The notes beneath the pieces are model-generated. The model saw nothing but the letters and a program-made list of their open reading frames with translations, ran no database searches and was not told the origin of the DNA. From the NCBI RefSeq assembly GCF_032884065.1, contig NW_027062861.1, positions 1 through 64,000 of the forward strand: a stretch of DNA of 64,000 bases, read 5' to 3'. Below, one piece after another: positions 1 to 11,615 of the stretch. Origin of the DNA: Artemia franciscana. Lineage: Eukaryota > Arthropoda > Branchiopoda > Anostraca > Artemiidae. The position numbers and the translations under genes were made by a program. Each line of letters opens with the position of its first letter. The first letter of the stretch is position 1.

Positions 1-560
1 CTATTATTGCAAGGGAAAACAGTTATCTTGATTAGACAGAATAAAACTAGGAGTAAGTAGATTACTTGTTCAGTTCAAACTAATGCTCTGAAATAAGTTG
101 TTACCCCAAGAGGAAATTACACTCGACTCAAAATCGAAAATGTACTAATAGCAGCTGGATGGAAATAAAAATAAAGCAATTTTTAAGAAGAAATCACAAT
201 TCAAAGATTGTTTTCAAAATAAAAAACTCGGATGGTACAGGCACGCTTTATTAAAAAAAAACCTGATCAGTGGATATTGCAGTGATATAGGTTTAAAAGG
301 ATAGAACTACGAACACGCAGTGCTTGAAAAGGCTAAAACTAGCTGTCTGAAATCAGCTGTTAATCCAAGGACAAAATACAGTCGACTGAAAATCGAACAT
401 GTAGAAATAGCAGCTGGATAGAAATAAAATAAAGAAATTTAGAAGGAACACTGCAGATGAGACTGCGGGTTCAAAACAAAATTCGGATCGTGAGGGCATC
501 AGCGGTTATTTACACCCAAAACCTAATCAGTTGATGTTTACAGTGATTCATTGAGAAAAA
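1..560. repeat. Two degenerate ~240-bp direct repeats, left edge
   Basis: A segment at about 40-230 recurs at about 300-540. Both contain a tract like 'atagcagctgga' followed by 'agaaataaa', and both are preceded by 'cgactcaaaatcga' or 'cgactgaaaatcga'. A third, poorer copy lies at 2,340-2,740, so the array has been split by the unrelated repeat block at 960-2,290. No coding similarity is seen. The open frame at 551-763 overlaps the end of the second unit and has no recognisable domain. From 560 to 960 I see nothing except AT-rich sequence. Confidence 0.5.
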
Positions 561-959
561 AATTCAGTAAAAGTGCAGTAAAGTGCAATTTATGTTCTGG
601 TTTTGAGAAAGCATTGAGGTTACCGACTCTAGTTGTGTTAGTATTTGTTCTTTTGCATTTCATTTATTTATTGATAGTGATGTGTGGTAGTTTTCCGCTT
701 AGAGGATTAGATGACTTTATTTCTGCTCATTTTTATCTTAACGGAGATCTTTATTTTTTTTGAAAAACTTATTTTGTGGAAAAAATTTTATATTAATTTC
801 TGTTCGTTTTTATTGACATAGTTTTTTCATGAAAAAAATTTATATATTTTCGGTTTTTCCTATAAGAATCCATAGTTTGGGTAGCTATTTGTGTGTTGGA
901 GAAACTTTTTCAACAATTTTTAATACTGACACAAACAGTGCTTTTTAATGTAATTTTAT

Positions 960-2290
960 AACTCCTGAAGTTGACCAGAAAAATAAAACTTAATATGTTC
1001 CCAAACGATTTTAAACATTATATCCCCCTGGGGCATAACTTACAACCTTTTCTTGAGGGCTGTGGTGTTGTCATCTTCAAATACACAATTACTGGACATT
1101 TCAACTACGCCGAACAAAATGGGTATAAAAAACATTTTATTGGATGTTTTTGGGGTAATGATTTGTGTGCGGGGGTGGGTGGGTAGCTGTTCTCCGATCA
1201 CTTTGACTCTTAAAAAAGGGACTAGAACTTTTGATTACCAGTCCAATAAGCCTTCTTCGAAGCTTATAAAACCACAACCACCATTTCTACTAAAACCTTA
1301 TATGATCCCAGGGTATAACTTACAACCCTTGTCCTGTGAACTGCGGGGAAGGGGGGGGGGGGGGTTTGTCATCCTAAAATAAATAATTTTTGGTTCTTTT
1401 GACTACTTTGAACAAAATGATCATTGAAAAAATTGATTGGATGAGTTTGGGGTAATAATGGGTGTGGGGAGGGGTATCTGCCCTCCAATCATGTTGACTC
1501 TTAACAAGGGCACTAGAACATCAGATCACCAATGTAATAACCCCCCTCCCCCCCGAAGCTTATACGACTACTTTGGACGTGGCCCCGAGGGCATTTCTTA
1601 CAACCCTTGCCTTGAGGGCTGTGGGAGTTGTCATCCTCAAAGACATAATTTCTGGACCTTTCAACTACGCCGACCAACATGGCTAACTCAAAATTTTGAT
1701 TGCAAGTGTTTGGAGAATTGGTGGGCGTGAGAGGGGGATTAGTAGCCCTCTCATCATTTTTGATTATTAAAAGGCACTAGCCCTTTCAATTTCCAATCGA
1801 ATGACACCTTTTCAAAGTTTTCACGACAACTCCTTTGATGTGAAGTGCCCTGGACCTTTTGACTACTTTGAACGAAATGGTCATTGAAAAATTTGATTGG
1901 ATGTGTTTGGGGTAATGATGGGGGTGGGGGTAGCTGCCCTCCGATCACTTTGACTCTTAATAAGGGCACTAGAATATCAGAAATCCCCTCCGAAGCTTGT
2001 ATTACTACCCTGGGAATTACTTACAACCCTTGCCTTGACGGCTGTAGGGGGTTGTCATCCTCAAAGATATAATTTCCGGACCTTTCAACTACGCTGAGCA
2101 ACATGGCTAACTCAAAATTTTGATTGCATGTATTTAGGGAATTGGTGGGCGTGAGAGGGGGTTAGTTGCCTTCTTATCATTTTTGATTATTAAAAAGGCA
2201 CTAGCCCTTTCAATTTCCAATCGAATGATCCCTTTTCAAAGTTTCTACGACAACTCCCTTGATATGAAGTGCCGTGGTATAAGATAAATA
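960..2290 (-). repeat. Tandem repeat block, ~275-bp unit, same family as 17.1-19.0 kb
   Basis: The marker 'acttacaacccttgccttga' and close variants occurs near 1,036, 1,318, 1,595 and 2,018, so the unit is about 275 bp with one longer step. The reverse complement matches the 'caagggctgtaagttatgca' units at 17.1-19.0 kb. Each unit also carries a G-rich or C-rich homopolymer (for example the run of G near 1,350) and a stretch like 'aattttgattgcatgt'. The short open frames here are in different phases in different units and are not genes. Confidence 0.65.
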
Positions 2291-2317
2291 CAAAAAAAAA
2301 AAAAATACATTGTGCCA

Positions 2318-2385
2318 ACATCGCTCTTTACTTAGGCAGTGTCATTGCGCTGCCTATGATCTGGGTTCGACAGCACAAAACTAGG
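2318..2385 (+). mobile_element. Possible tRNA-derived SINE head (fragment)
   Basis: The stretch contains an A-box-like 'ttaggcagtgtcattgcgc' and, about 30 bases on, a B-box-like 'gggttcgacagc', the arrangement of an internal Pol III promoter. No acceptor-stem pairing is visible, so it is not a working tRNA. It sits at the junction between the tandem block and the third copy of the left-edge repeat. This could be chance. Confidence 0.22.
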
Positions 2386-2740
2386 AGCAAGTAACGCAAA
2401 ATTGAGACTAGCTGTCTGAAATCAGCTATTATTTTAAGTTTCATTTATAACCGAATAATTTACAAATAACAATTAGATGGAGATAAAAATGCATTGATTT
2501 TCGAAGAAAATTATTGCTCAAACACCGTTTCGACAATAAAACACAGGGGTTATGATGGCAACAGGACAGGACAAATTGATCACCCAAATCCTGATCGGTT
2601 GATGATGTGTTCTGAGTGTTCTGAGCTTCACCTATCGGAAATCCACTGTTATTCCAAGGGTGAAGACATTCGCAGAATTAACAATCTACAAACAGGTGAT
2701 CAATAGAAATAAAACTATATGCAAGAAAAAAAAACAAAAA
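2340..2740. repeat. Third copy of the left-edge repeat
   Basis: It shares 'acaaaactaggagcaagta' and 'actagctgtctgaaatcagct' with 1-560 in the same order. It is followed by unique sequence to 3,063. That stretch is part of cdk1 intron 6, and I found no match to the expected last exon (a KML-YDP-type motif and the C-terminal lobe). Confidence 0.45.
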
Positions 2741-3063
2741 AAAAACTCTAAGTGGTGTCTCCACAAAGGAAACTTCCGATCATGGATCTGCCCATCAATT
2801 TCTGGGATTTCGAGCCACAGTTAAGGTTGAGGGGCGGGGGGAGGAGAAGGGGCACTGCAAAAAATTTGGCTCCACGTTGTTTTTGCCCCTCTGCCCCTAT
2901 AATTAGTACCTCTTTCGACGACTGGAGGGAAGACATGCCCCTAAAATACCCATTGGATCTACCCCCGAGGGAAGACACAGACATACTTGTTATTTTCGAT
3001 CTATTAAATTAAGATTAAAATGAACTGGATTTCGATCTAAAATATTAGAAATAAACAGTTTAC

Positions 3064-3205
3064 CCTTAAAAGATCTAGTCCACTTTGATCCAACATTTTC
3101 ATGGTTTGCGCAAGACTATCTGTAGTCCAATTTGGAAATGTTTTCTTGTAATCCGGTAGTTCTGTTACCCCTGGCCAAATATCATCTGTTGGTGTTCGTA
3201 ACACT
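3064..3205 (-). CDS. cdk1: cdk1 exon 6 (C-lobe, residues 222-268)
   Basis: 142 bases. The acceptor is TTTTACAG followed by A, which completes the Arg codon split from exon 5 (AG|A). It encodes a C-lobe segment starting [20 protein letters not shown] and ending SGLDLLR. The donor is AAGG|GTAAAC at 3,063-3,062, phase 0. Known Cdk1 proteins continue here with K-M-L and a YDP motif. No such sequence is seen from 3,063 to 1, so the last exon is outside the window. The first ~35 bases of this exon recur as decayed copies upstream (see 3,171-4,130). Confidence 0.94.
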
Positions 3206-6200
3206 CTGTAAAAGAACGAAGGAACATTTTCCATATGCTTTTCTCCAGTTTTCCATTATTTCACCAAATTACTCCCAAACTCTTTTGTATCGCCTGGACT
3301 TGGATTAGTAGTTCTTTAAGTTCTGCTCAACATACTCATAAAGTTTTACGATATATTTACAATATATCGCAAATACTTCAATATATTGTATATATATCGA
3401 TATATTTACAATATATCGTAATGCAAATAATATATTTACAACTGGACAATTCTAATCTGTTTGTATTACATAGAATGAAAAAAAAAACAAAAAAAACACG
3501 TTTCTATATGTTTCCAAGATATTCCTTTAGTTCGAACTGCTCTTATGTTTCTTTTATCAACTGAATTTAAATCAGAACTTCATTAGCTTCTGCTCTATAC
3601 ATTCATAAACTGCGTAAGCATCAATAAATTACACCGATCTCAATCTCATTTTTTCGTTATATTCTGCAGGAGCAAAGAAATATATACAAAAGGCAAAACA
3701 AATTTTTGTTCGTTTATTTTTACTTTAGTTTTTCATTAATTTTTTAACCTATTCCGATAACTCTACTTTATATTGTCAAATGATTTAAAATTAATTCTTA
3801 ATTGACTTCTGCTCCATATGTTCAAACATTTTTACTAACAGAAGACATACTTTCACCTGGCCAAATCTCATCTGTTAGTGTTCGCAATACTTTGCGAAAG
3901 AATAAAGAAATATCTACAAAAGAAACAAAGAAACATATTTCCAAATACTTTTCCGGACTTTCCCCATTAGTTTCCAAACTATACCAATAATTTAATTTTT
4001 TTTTATTCAAGTGAATCTAAATTGATACTTAATTAAGTTTTGCTCTATATCTTTACACACATCTATATACAAAAAATGTCGGATTTTCAGAAACGTATGA
4101 AATATATATTTTTGTAAATATTTTCCGAAAATTAGCAAAATATAGACTAATTTAAAATGTGATACAGGCCTTCACAGCAGGCTCCTTTCAAATTACAAAA
4201 ACAAAGCATATACTTCACAATTAACATGGAAACAATATGTCGGAAACAAAATGACCATAGACGGTACAGTTGTATACTTCCTTTCGTAATGAGGTTGCAA
4301 CCAAACCATTTGGGTTATAATATGGAAAATATTCTGCGATTTAATGAAACGATTTACAAAAACATCTTGTTCAGCTTTCCTTAAATCCTGGTCTCTTACA
4401 CTTTCAATGAGTTCTGCTGCCTTGGCGAACAATGGCTAAACTGACAACAAATCAAAAGATAAATTAACGAAACATTTAAAAATTCGAAATTTTTAAACCA
4501 GATCTAATGCTTTTTTTCTGAATTTTAGAGATGGTAAGTTCAGGTTACTTAACCTTCACTCATCAGCAAGGCCATATCCAGGAAAAGGGAGTGCACTCTT
4601 CCCAAATTTTTGTCCGACTCATAAAACCATAAAAAAACGCATATAAATTTTTTTTAAAACATTTGTTTTTGTACCCACAAGCAAAATCCTGTTTACGGCC
4701 TTACTCATACGGTTTTAAATAAAGGAAAAGTGATTATGCTCGTCTTTGTACTTTTTCAATAAGTTGTAACCCCTCGAAGCATGTACACTTTTGTACATTC
4801 TGCGTTTGATTTGCATCAAAAATATATTCAGGAAGCTCAATATGCAAAGCATCACTGAAATACATAAGACAATAACATAACCTCTTGTTGAATCCTACTC
4901 ATTTGTGTGAAATCCAACTAGAAGACCTAAGCCATAGCTTATTGAAAAAGTGCAAAGACAAGCATCCAAATTTATATTCTATCGGAAACCTTCAACTTTG
5001 GATAATATGATGATAATAGACACATTAATGGATAAATGGAACAATATTACCAGAGATGAGGAGGTTTTAATAATTTATCCTTATTTTCGTTTATATTAGA
5101 AAACTAACATAAAAAATCATAATAGAAAAAAGAGAGAATAGCAAACTACAAACTACAATTTTTTTGGAGCATTTCAAGCCCCCCCCCCCCACCCCCCATA
5201 AAACAACTTTCGGGGCAGTGTGAAAGATTTCCACGACAAGATAGTTTAATTTTACTAAAAAACAAAAAAAAGTTTAATTTTTTTTAATAAAACAATATTT
5301 TACTAAAAAAAAAAAACTACTGAATAGTTTTAAACCCATGTTAAAGCGCCGAAAAACTCTCCCTTATCAATACTGTTTCACACTAGCCTTGCATTTTGTC
5401 CTAAAGTAGTAACGATATTTTCTTTTTTGGTAGGGGCAGGGTAATAAAATAGGCTAATAAACGTGTTTTTTTTTTAAAGAAGGTGTCCTCTCTGCTGTAT
5501 GGTATAAAGTACAGGCAAAGTTGACATATTAGAAACCACTCTTTGACTTTAATTTAGAAGTAAAATAAATATTTCAAACAAAACGATAACATTCTAAATA
5601 GAAATTAGAGCAGGTACCATTTAAGGTTTTAAATCTTGTATTATCTGTTTGAAATATTGAAATGCGAAGCCACTGAGAAGAAAGGATGTTTATTTAAAAA
5701 GAAAGAAAAAAAGGGTTAATATTTGACTAAGGATTGTGGCAGCACATTCAATATTAACGTTTCACTGCTTTTTAAATTATTAAGCTTTAATTGAAATAGT
5801 TATCCTTCATTGACTCTACATACGCTTTTATCATAACTTCAATATAATTACTTAATATTTTGGATTTTATCCATTTATTAAACGCTTTTATTACTTCTGA
5901 CACTGGCCAACGAACTTTCTTTTTGAATATTACTAAGATATCAAATTACATTTTTGAAATTCGGTGGAATGTTTTTTAAATTGAAAATTAGTTTAATAAA
6001 AGGACAATTTCCCTATTTGTTTATCGAGTTAAATCTTTCCCAAGAAAAGGTTAAATAATATCATGATTTTGAATCGGTGACAGGATAGATCTTTGACTAG
6101 CGGATATTAGTATTTTGCTTCTTTTTGTACAAGTTTGAGTTGTAGAATTGTTGTAAAATCAATTGATTCATATTGAGCACACACCTTGGTCTACCATGTA

Positions 6201-9200
6201 GATCTTTTGAATTTGAGATTTATTTTATTTCATTAATCGTTCTGAAGTTAAATTCAAGCTCAACAACGTTCGATAGTGGAATTATTTTGAGAACAAAACC
6301 TTGTCTAATCTTACCTAAATATCCTATAGAGCTGGTCGATTTCTGAATCTCCTTGGAAAAGCGGTCTTTTAGTAACCATTTCTGCCATAATGCAGCCAAT
6401 ACTCCACATATCAACCGGACAAGAGTATCGTTGAGCCCCCAAAAGCACCTCTGGAGCTCTGTACCACAAAGTTACAACCTAAAAGAAATTGCAATTATTC
6501 CTACTTCTTTTGGCAACAAATGAATGCACGAGGCCGGGTTTGAATTGCCTGAACCTCCTTCCCCACCCCAAACTTGAAAAAAACTGGAATATTAAACCCA
6601 AATATGATTTTTATTGTTTCCTGCAAAAATCATATATAAAGTATATTCTAGTTCAAACGTAAAATATGTATCTACTCTCTAAACAGAACCCTGAATACGA
6701 CCCAGAATAGGCCCACCAGAAACTCTATCAAAAGGTCTCTAAAAATAAAATTGGAGAGCGAAAAACCAAAATATTTAAGAAAAAATATTTTAACAATACT
6801 TTCCAAATTTAGCCTGGCTTATTTATGTCGAGCAATCTTAGGTAACCTTGTCTAACCTTTTCCAATGTTATGGTATTTGTCGTTTTAACATTAATATTTC
6901 AAAAATTACTGTCTTTTGATGGCATCACAATGGCACTGCTTAAGTATAGAGTAAAGTGAACCCAATTATTATTTTTTTTTATCAATAGATAAGGATGATA
7001 TTTCTAAGATGCATATGCCGATTGATTGCACCCCCCCTCATATATCACCTTCAGCTTCTTTTTCAAATTTGTATACGTATTTCAAGCGTACCTGAGAGTT
7101 TTCTGTGTGGTACTGCTTTGTCAATTTTAAAAATGGAAAGTCACCGACTGATTGTTCCTGCTATTGACCTATTACTGTTTTTGTAATATTAGCAAGATTT
7201 TGAGTGTATCCTTCTACCTTTTTTGACTAAAAATATTAATGAGGGTGAGAACCAATTCGGTTTTCGGCATGGGGTAGGTCGTCAGCATGCGCATAAGATT
7301 CTGTCTTCTTTACTGGCTGATAATTCTTCCAAGGGAAGTGGTCTTTATATTTGTGCTTTAGATCTTTCGAAAGCGTTTGATCGTGTGGTCCATAGTCAGC
7401 TCCTTTTTTCTCTGTGTAATTCTGGGGTCAATCTCTCTGTTATAATGCTTCTTAGGTTTTGGTATTCAAATTCTTTTCTTCAATTAAGATCTGCACCAGA
7501 TACTATTATAAAGATACGAAGAGGAGTTAGGCAGGGCGGTGTTCTGTCCCCTACGCTTCTTAAGATTTGTATTTCTAGTGTACTGGTTAAGATTTCAGGT
7601 ACATACCTTTCTGGTCTTGCGGATGTTTCTTATCTTGCGTATGCTGACGACTTGCTTTTCATTAGCATTTAAATATGTATATTCCTATACGTATATTTCA
7701 TGGAGGCCTAGCCAGAATTATCTGAATTATTTGAAAAAATAACAGAAATTAAACTAAAAAAAAACTTTTTTTTTACTGAAAGGAAGGAGCAACAGTAAAA
7801 CACAAAACGAACAGAAATTATTCCGTATATGAAGGGTTGCCCCCTCCTCAATACCTTGCCCTTTCCGCTAAAGTTTGACTGTTTATCCCAATTTTTTTAA
7901 GAACGGCTACTAAAACACAGGGGCTGTTTGGAAGGAAGTTTTTTTTTTTTTTTAAGTGCTAACAGCTTTAACGTGAAGAGCAAGGTACTGAGGAGAGGGC
8001 AACCCTTCATATACGGAATAATTTCTGTTCGATTTGAGTTTTGATGTATCTCCTTACTTTTAGTTAAACACAAGTTTTTTTTTCATTTAATAAAGGAAAA
8101 GACTGTAGTGATTCAAGAGCGTCATCAGATAATGATCAAAATGAAGCAATAGTTGAAAATCGTTAACGTATAGTATTTGTTATTGGGAAGTATACAGACA
8201 TTTTTCGGGGGGGGGGGGGGCATTTTGACCTTTGAGTGGATTTCTACTGGGGATTTTCTTCCCCCCGGGGGGGGGGGGGGTTCGTGGGAAAATCTTACAC
8301 TGGGCGATTGGATAGAATTCCTATACGAAATTAAAATGACTAGAATTTAAAATGACCCAAGAATATTTGGTATTCTAGTCTCAAAGAGACAGTCTGCACC
8401 CAATCAAGCATATACTGCCATAGGAGATATAGTACTCTTTGTTTTCATTATGACTTTTTCATTTAATCCCCCATAAGTTTCAATATCTACATACAGTCTC
8501 TAATTAGTCTCAGGATCCACCAGTCACGTGTCCTGACAAAAGTCTTATCCTGACCAATACAAGCAATTGCTGTTTTTAGCATTGGAGAATATCAGGCCGG
8601 CATTAACCTTTGCAGATCCATAATCAATCAGATTTTCGTCATTCGACAAAGAATGGAGGGATATATAAGATATCAATTAAAAATTTACCAGATAATCATC
8701 AATATCTGACAAGCATTAGACCTGATATGGCGCTAAGGACTTTGAAATATCCTTCGTTACTATAAAATTCTTAATAAAGTAGTTCAGATCATCAGGGGCC
8801 TGCATGAACTATTTTAAGGCCAAGTACTAGCCTCTGATGGGTTCAAAAAATCAACCAAATATTCATCGATATCCGACAAGCATTAGACCTGATATGGCGC
8901 AAAGGACAGTGACATATCCTTCGTTTCTTTAGAATCCCTGATAAAATAGTTCAGACCATCAGGGGCCTGCACGGACAATTTCAAGGCCAAGTTTTAGCCT
9001 CTGATGGGTTGTCAGAAGAATCGACAACTTCGTCAGGGATACTCCAGGGTTGTGTTGTGGCAATACATCTTCAAACTCTTTCTGAATGCCGTTCCGTCAC
9101 TGATGTATCCGGCATATGACAATAAATTATGAGGGCTGCTGATAGACAGTCTTGCCTATACTGATGACATAGATGAGCTAACCTATCATTCAAAGGAAAT

Positions 9201-11567
9201 ACTGGCACAAACTGTCAAAGTCTACGACACTAGCAAGCAGTTTGGATGGAGATTAATTCCAGCAAGACTAAAATTATGGTGACTACAAGATATGAACTAG
9301 AAAACCCCAGCTATCGACCAAGGCGGACGACAAATCAAGGCGACAGACCAATTCCTGTACCTAGATGGCTTACTCTTTTCTAACAATTGTCACGTCTATG
9401 AAATGAGACACTTGCATCCATCTAGATGCAACCACTTATGGATGGATAAGCTTACGAGGCGAGATAGATAGTTAAGATTGTATTCCCAGTTCACAATAGT
9501 AAAAATTAATAGCAATTAGCTCACAACTAAAAAAAATCCACTGTATAGCTGCCTAATCAGGAAATAACAGGGACCAAAGGCATGGAACATCCCAACTTGT
9601 GCTCCTAATCCGATGTCCTACAATGGCTTCTCAATACCGACCCTCCCCACCTCTAACGCACCTTTAATATGACTTTTTCGTTTAGCCCCTCATATGTCTC
9701 AATATCATTTTGAAATTCTCCAATTACCATCACGAGCCACCAGTCACGTCAATCTGGCCAGCTTCCATCTTGGCAAATCCACAATTGAGTAGATGTTCTT
9801 CATTTGACATGGGACGATATCCTGAACTCTACCAAGCTCTACCAGCTTTTGTCAATTCCCGACAAGCATTCGACCTAATATGGCGTGAAGGAATGACGTA
9901 TATAGACCCCTGTACACGCCGACATATAGCATATGAACAATATAGCATCGGCTACCTATGGGATGCGGCTGCTGCTGATCGGCAATCTGGTCTACACTGA
10001 CGATATACATGTGCTAGCCATTTCTTGGCAGAAACTACAGGCCCAATCTGATAAACTTAATGATATGAGATCAGCGAGTAGACATCATTCGACACCTCAT
10101 GGGATAGTATATCAGATTCTGTATTTCTTGACCGAATACTTCGACTGCAATACATGAACCGGGTATCTCCTCCCATTGTCACTACAGGCGGACAAGTCAG
10201 TGGACCCAATCTAGTAAATAAGAAGCCTACTCTTCTCGGATAACTGCAATAGCTCTTACGTGAAAGACAATTTGTACTTACTAGCTCTAGCTGCACTTAC
10301 AAAGACTAGCGAACCTCTGTGAGAACAACCACCAATCCAACATTCTTGAAATTTGTCTATTTTACAGCCTATTCATTCCCACAATAATGTACAGGAGCTA
10401 AACATGGACACTCAAAACCAAAGAGGAAAGAAACTTCTAGCATTTAAGATGATATCTCTCTGTTGCATTTCAAAAATCAAATACGTTGACCGCATCCCGA
10501 ATATAGAAGTAATCAAGAAGCAACCACTGCGGTGGTTCGGTCACAAAATCAAGAAGCAACAGATGCGGTAGGTCGGTCACGCCAAATGCAGCCAAGCTGC
10601 ATTCTGAAAATTCGCTTTGAAGGATCTCTCCATGGCCTTCGTCCAAAAGGCAGTCCACGGAACCGATGGACAGGAAAACATAAACAACGTCAATAGAACT
10701 CAGTTATCATGTACCATGTCAGACAGACCGATATACCCAGCCCTTTTGTTCAAGTCGGTTAAAGTTGTGGCTCCAAATCGTCTCAAGAAGATGGCCAGGA
10801 CCTATGTAAGTAAGCATAGTATTTCCCGCAATCTTTTTTTCCAATTCTTAAATTCGTCGCGAAAGCACAATTAAATATGCTGCTACTCTATTAAATCGCT
10901 CCGTCAAGAGGTTTTAGACGACTCTTATCTATTCTTTTGAAGGAATCGACAGAGAAACTTTTATAGATAACATCCCCAAGAAGATTGCTCCGAATCGAAG
11001 TACAACATCGAATGAAGCTGTTATTCAGGTACTCTGTTCTCGGGATCCCAACTTTCTGCTAATTTACCCTAAAATAAACGAAAACTATGCCCTTTCTTCC
11101 ATTTTCAAGAAGAAACTAGGTAAAATATAATTTTAATGGTTTCTTCTTACTTTTATTGTTTTTCTTAAGATGTCAGGGATTTTATTTTTTAGTTGGTAGC
11201 GACCAAAAACCACAATCCAATAAATTCTTTTGCACACTTTCGTCCATCGCGCTGCCAAAGATTATTTAGATTACAGGGAGAAAACCTTGAAAACTTTTAT
11301 TCCTATTAGAAAAATTTAAGTTTTGAATAAGTGCCTGAGTGACAGTTCTGGTTACGATTTTATTAATAGTTATAGTTAACAAAATATGTAAGGTTGTATT
11401 ATTATCAGCTTTTGACAGTTATAATTGTTTGACATAAATCAAATTGGTATTTGAATGCAGAAGAAAAAAAATTGTAAAAGGGAAAAAAGCCCAAATATTC
11501 AGGTATCACATCTGGAAACTATATCAATGAAAAGAGAACAAAAAAAACTAGGATAAACAGCTAAATC

Positions 11568-11615
<48 letters not shown>

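Noticed and set aside
551-763. Hydrophobic 70-codon frame
   Set aside because: No conserved motif, no splice or promoter context, and it overlaps a degenerate repeat unit.
1-3063. Last cdk1 exon (K-M-L, YDP, PYF-type C-terminus)
   Set aside because: Searched on the minus strand and not found; 'tatgatccc' at 1,300 is part of a repeat. The exon is probably left of the window.
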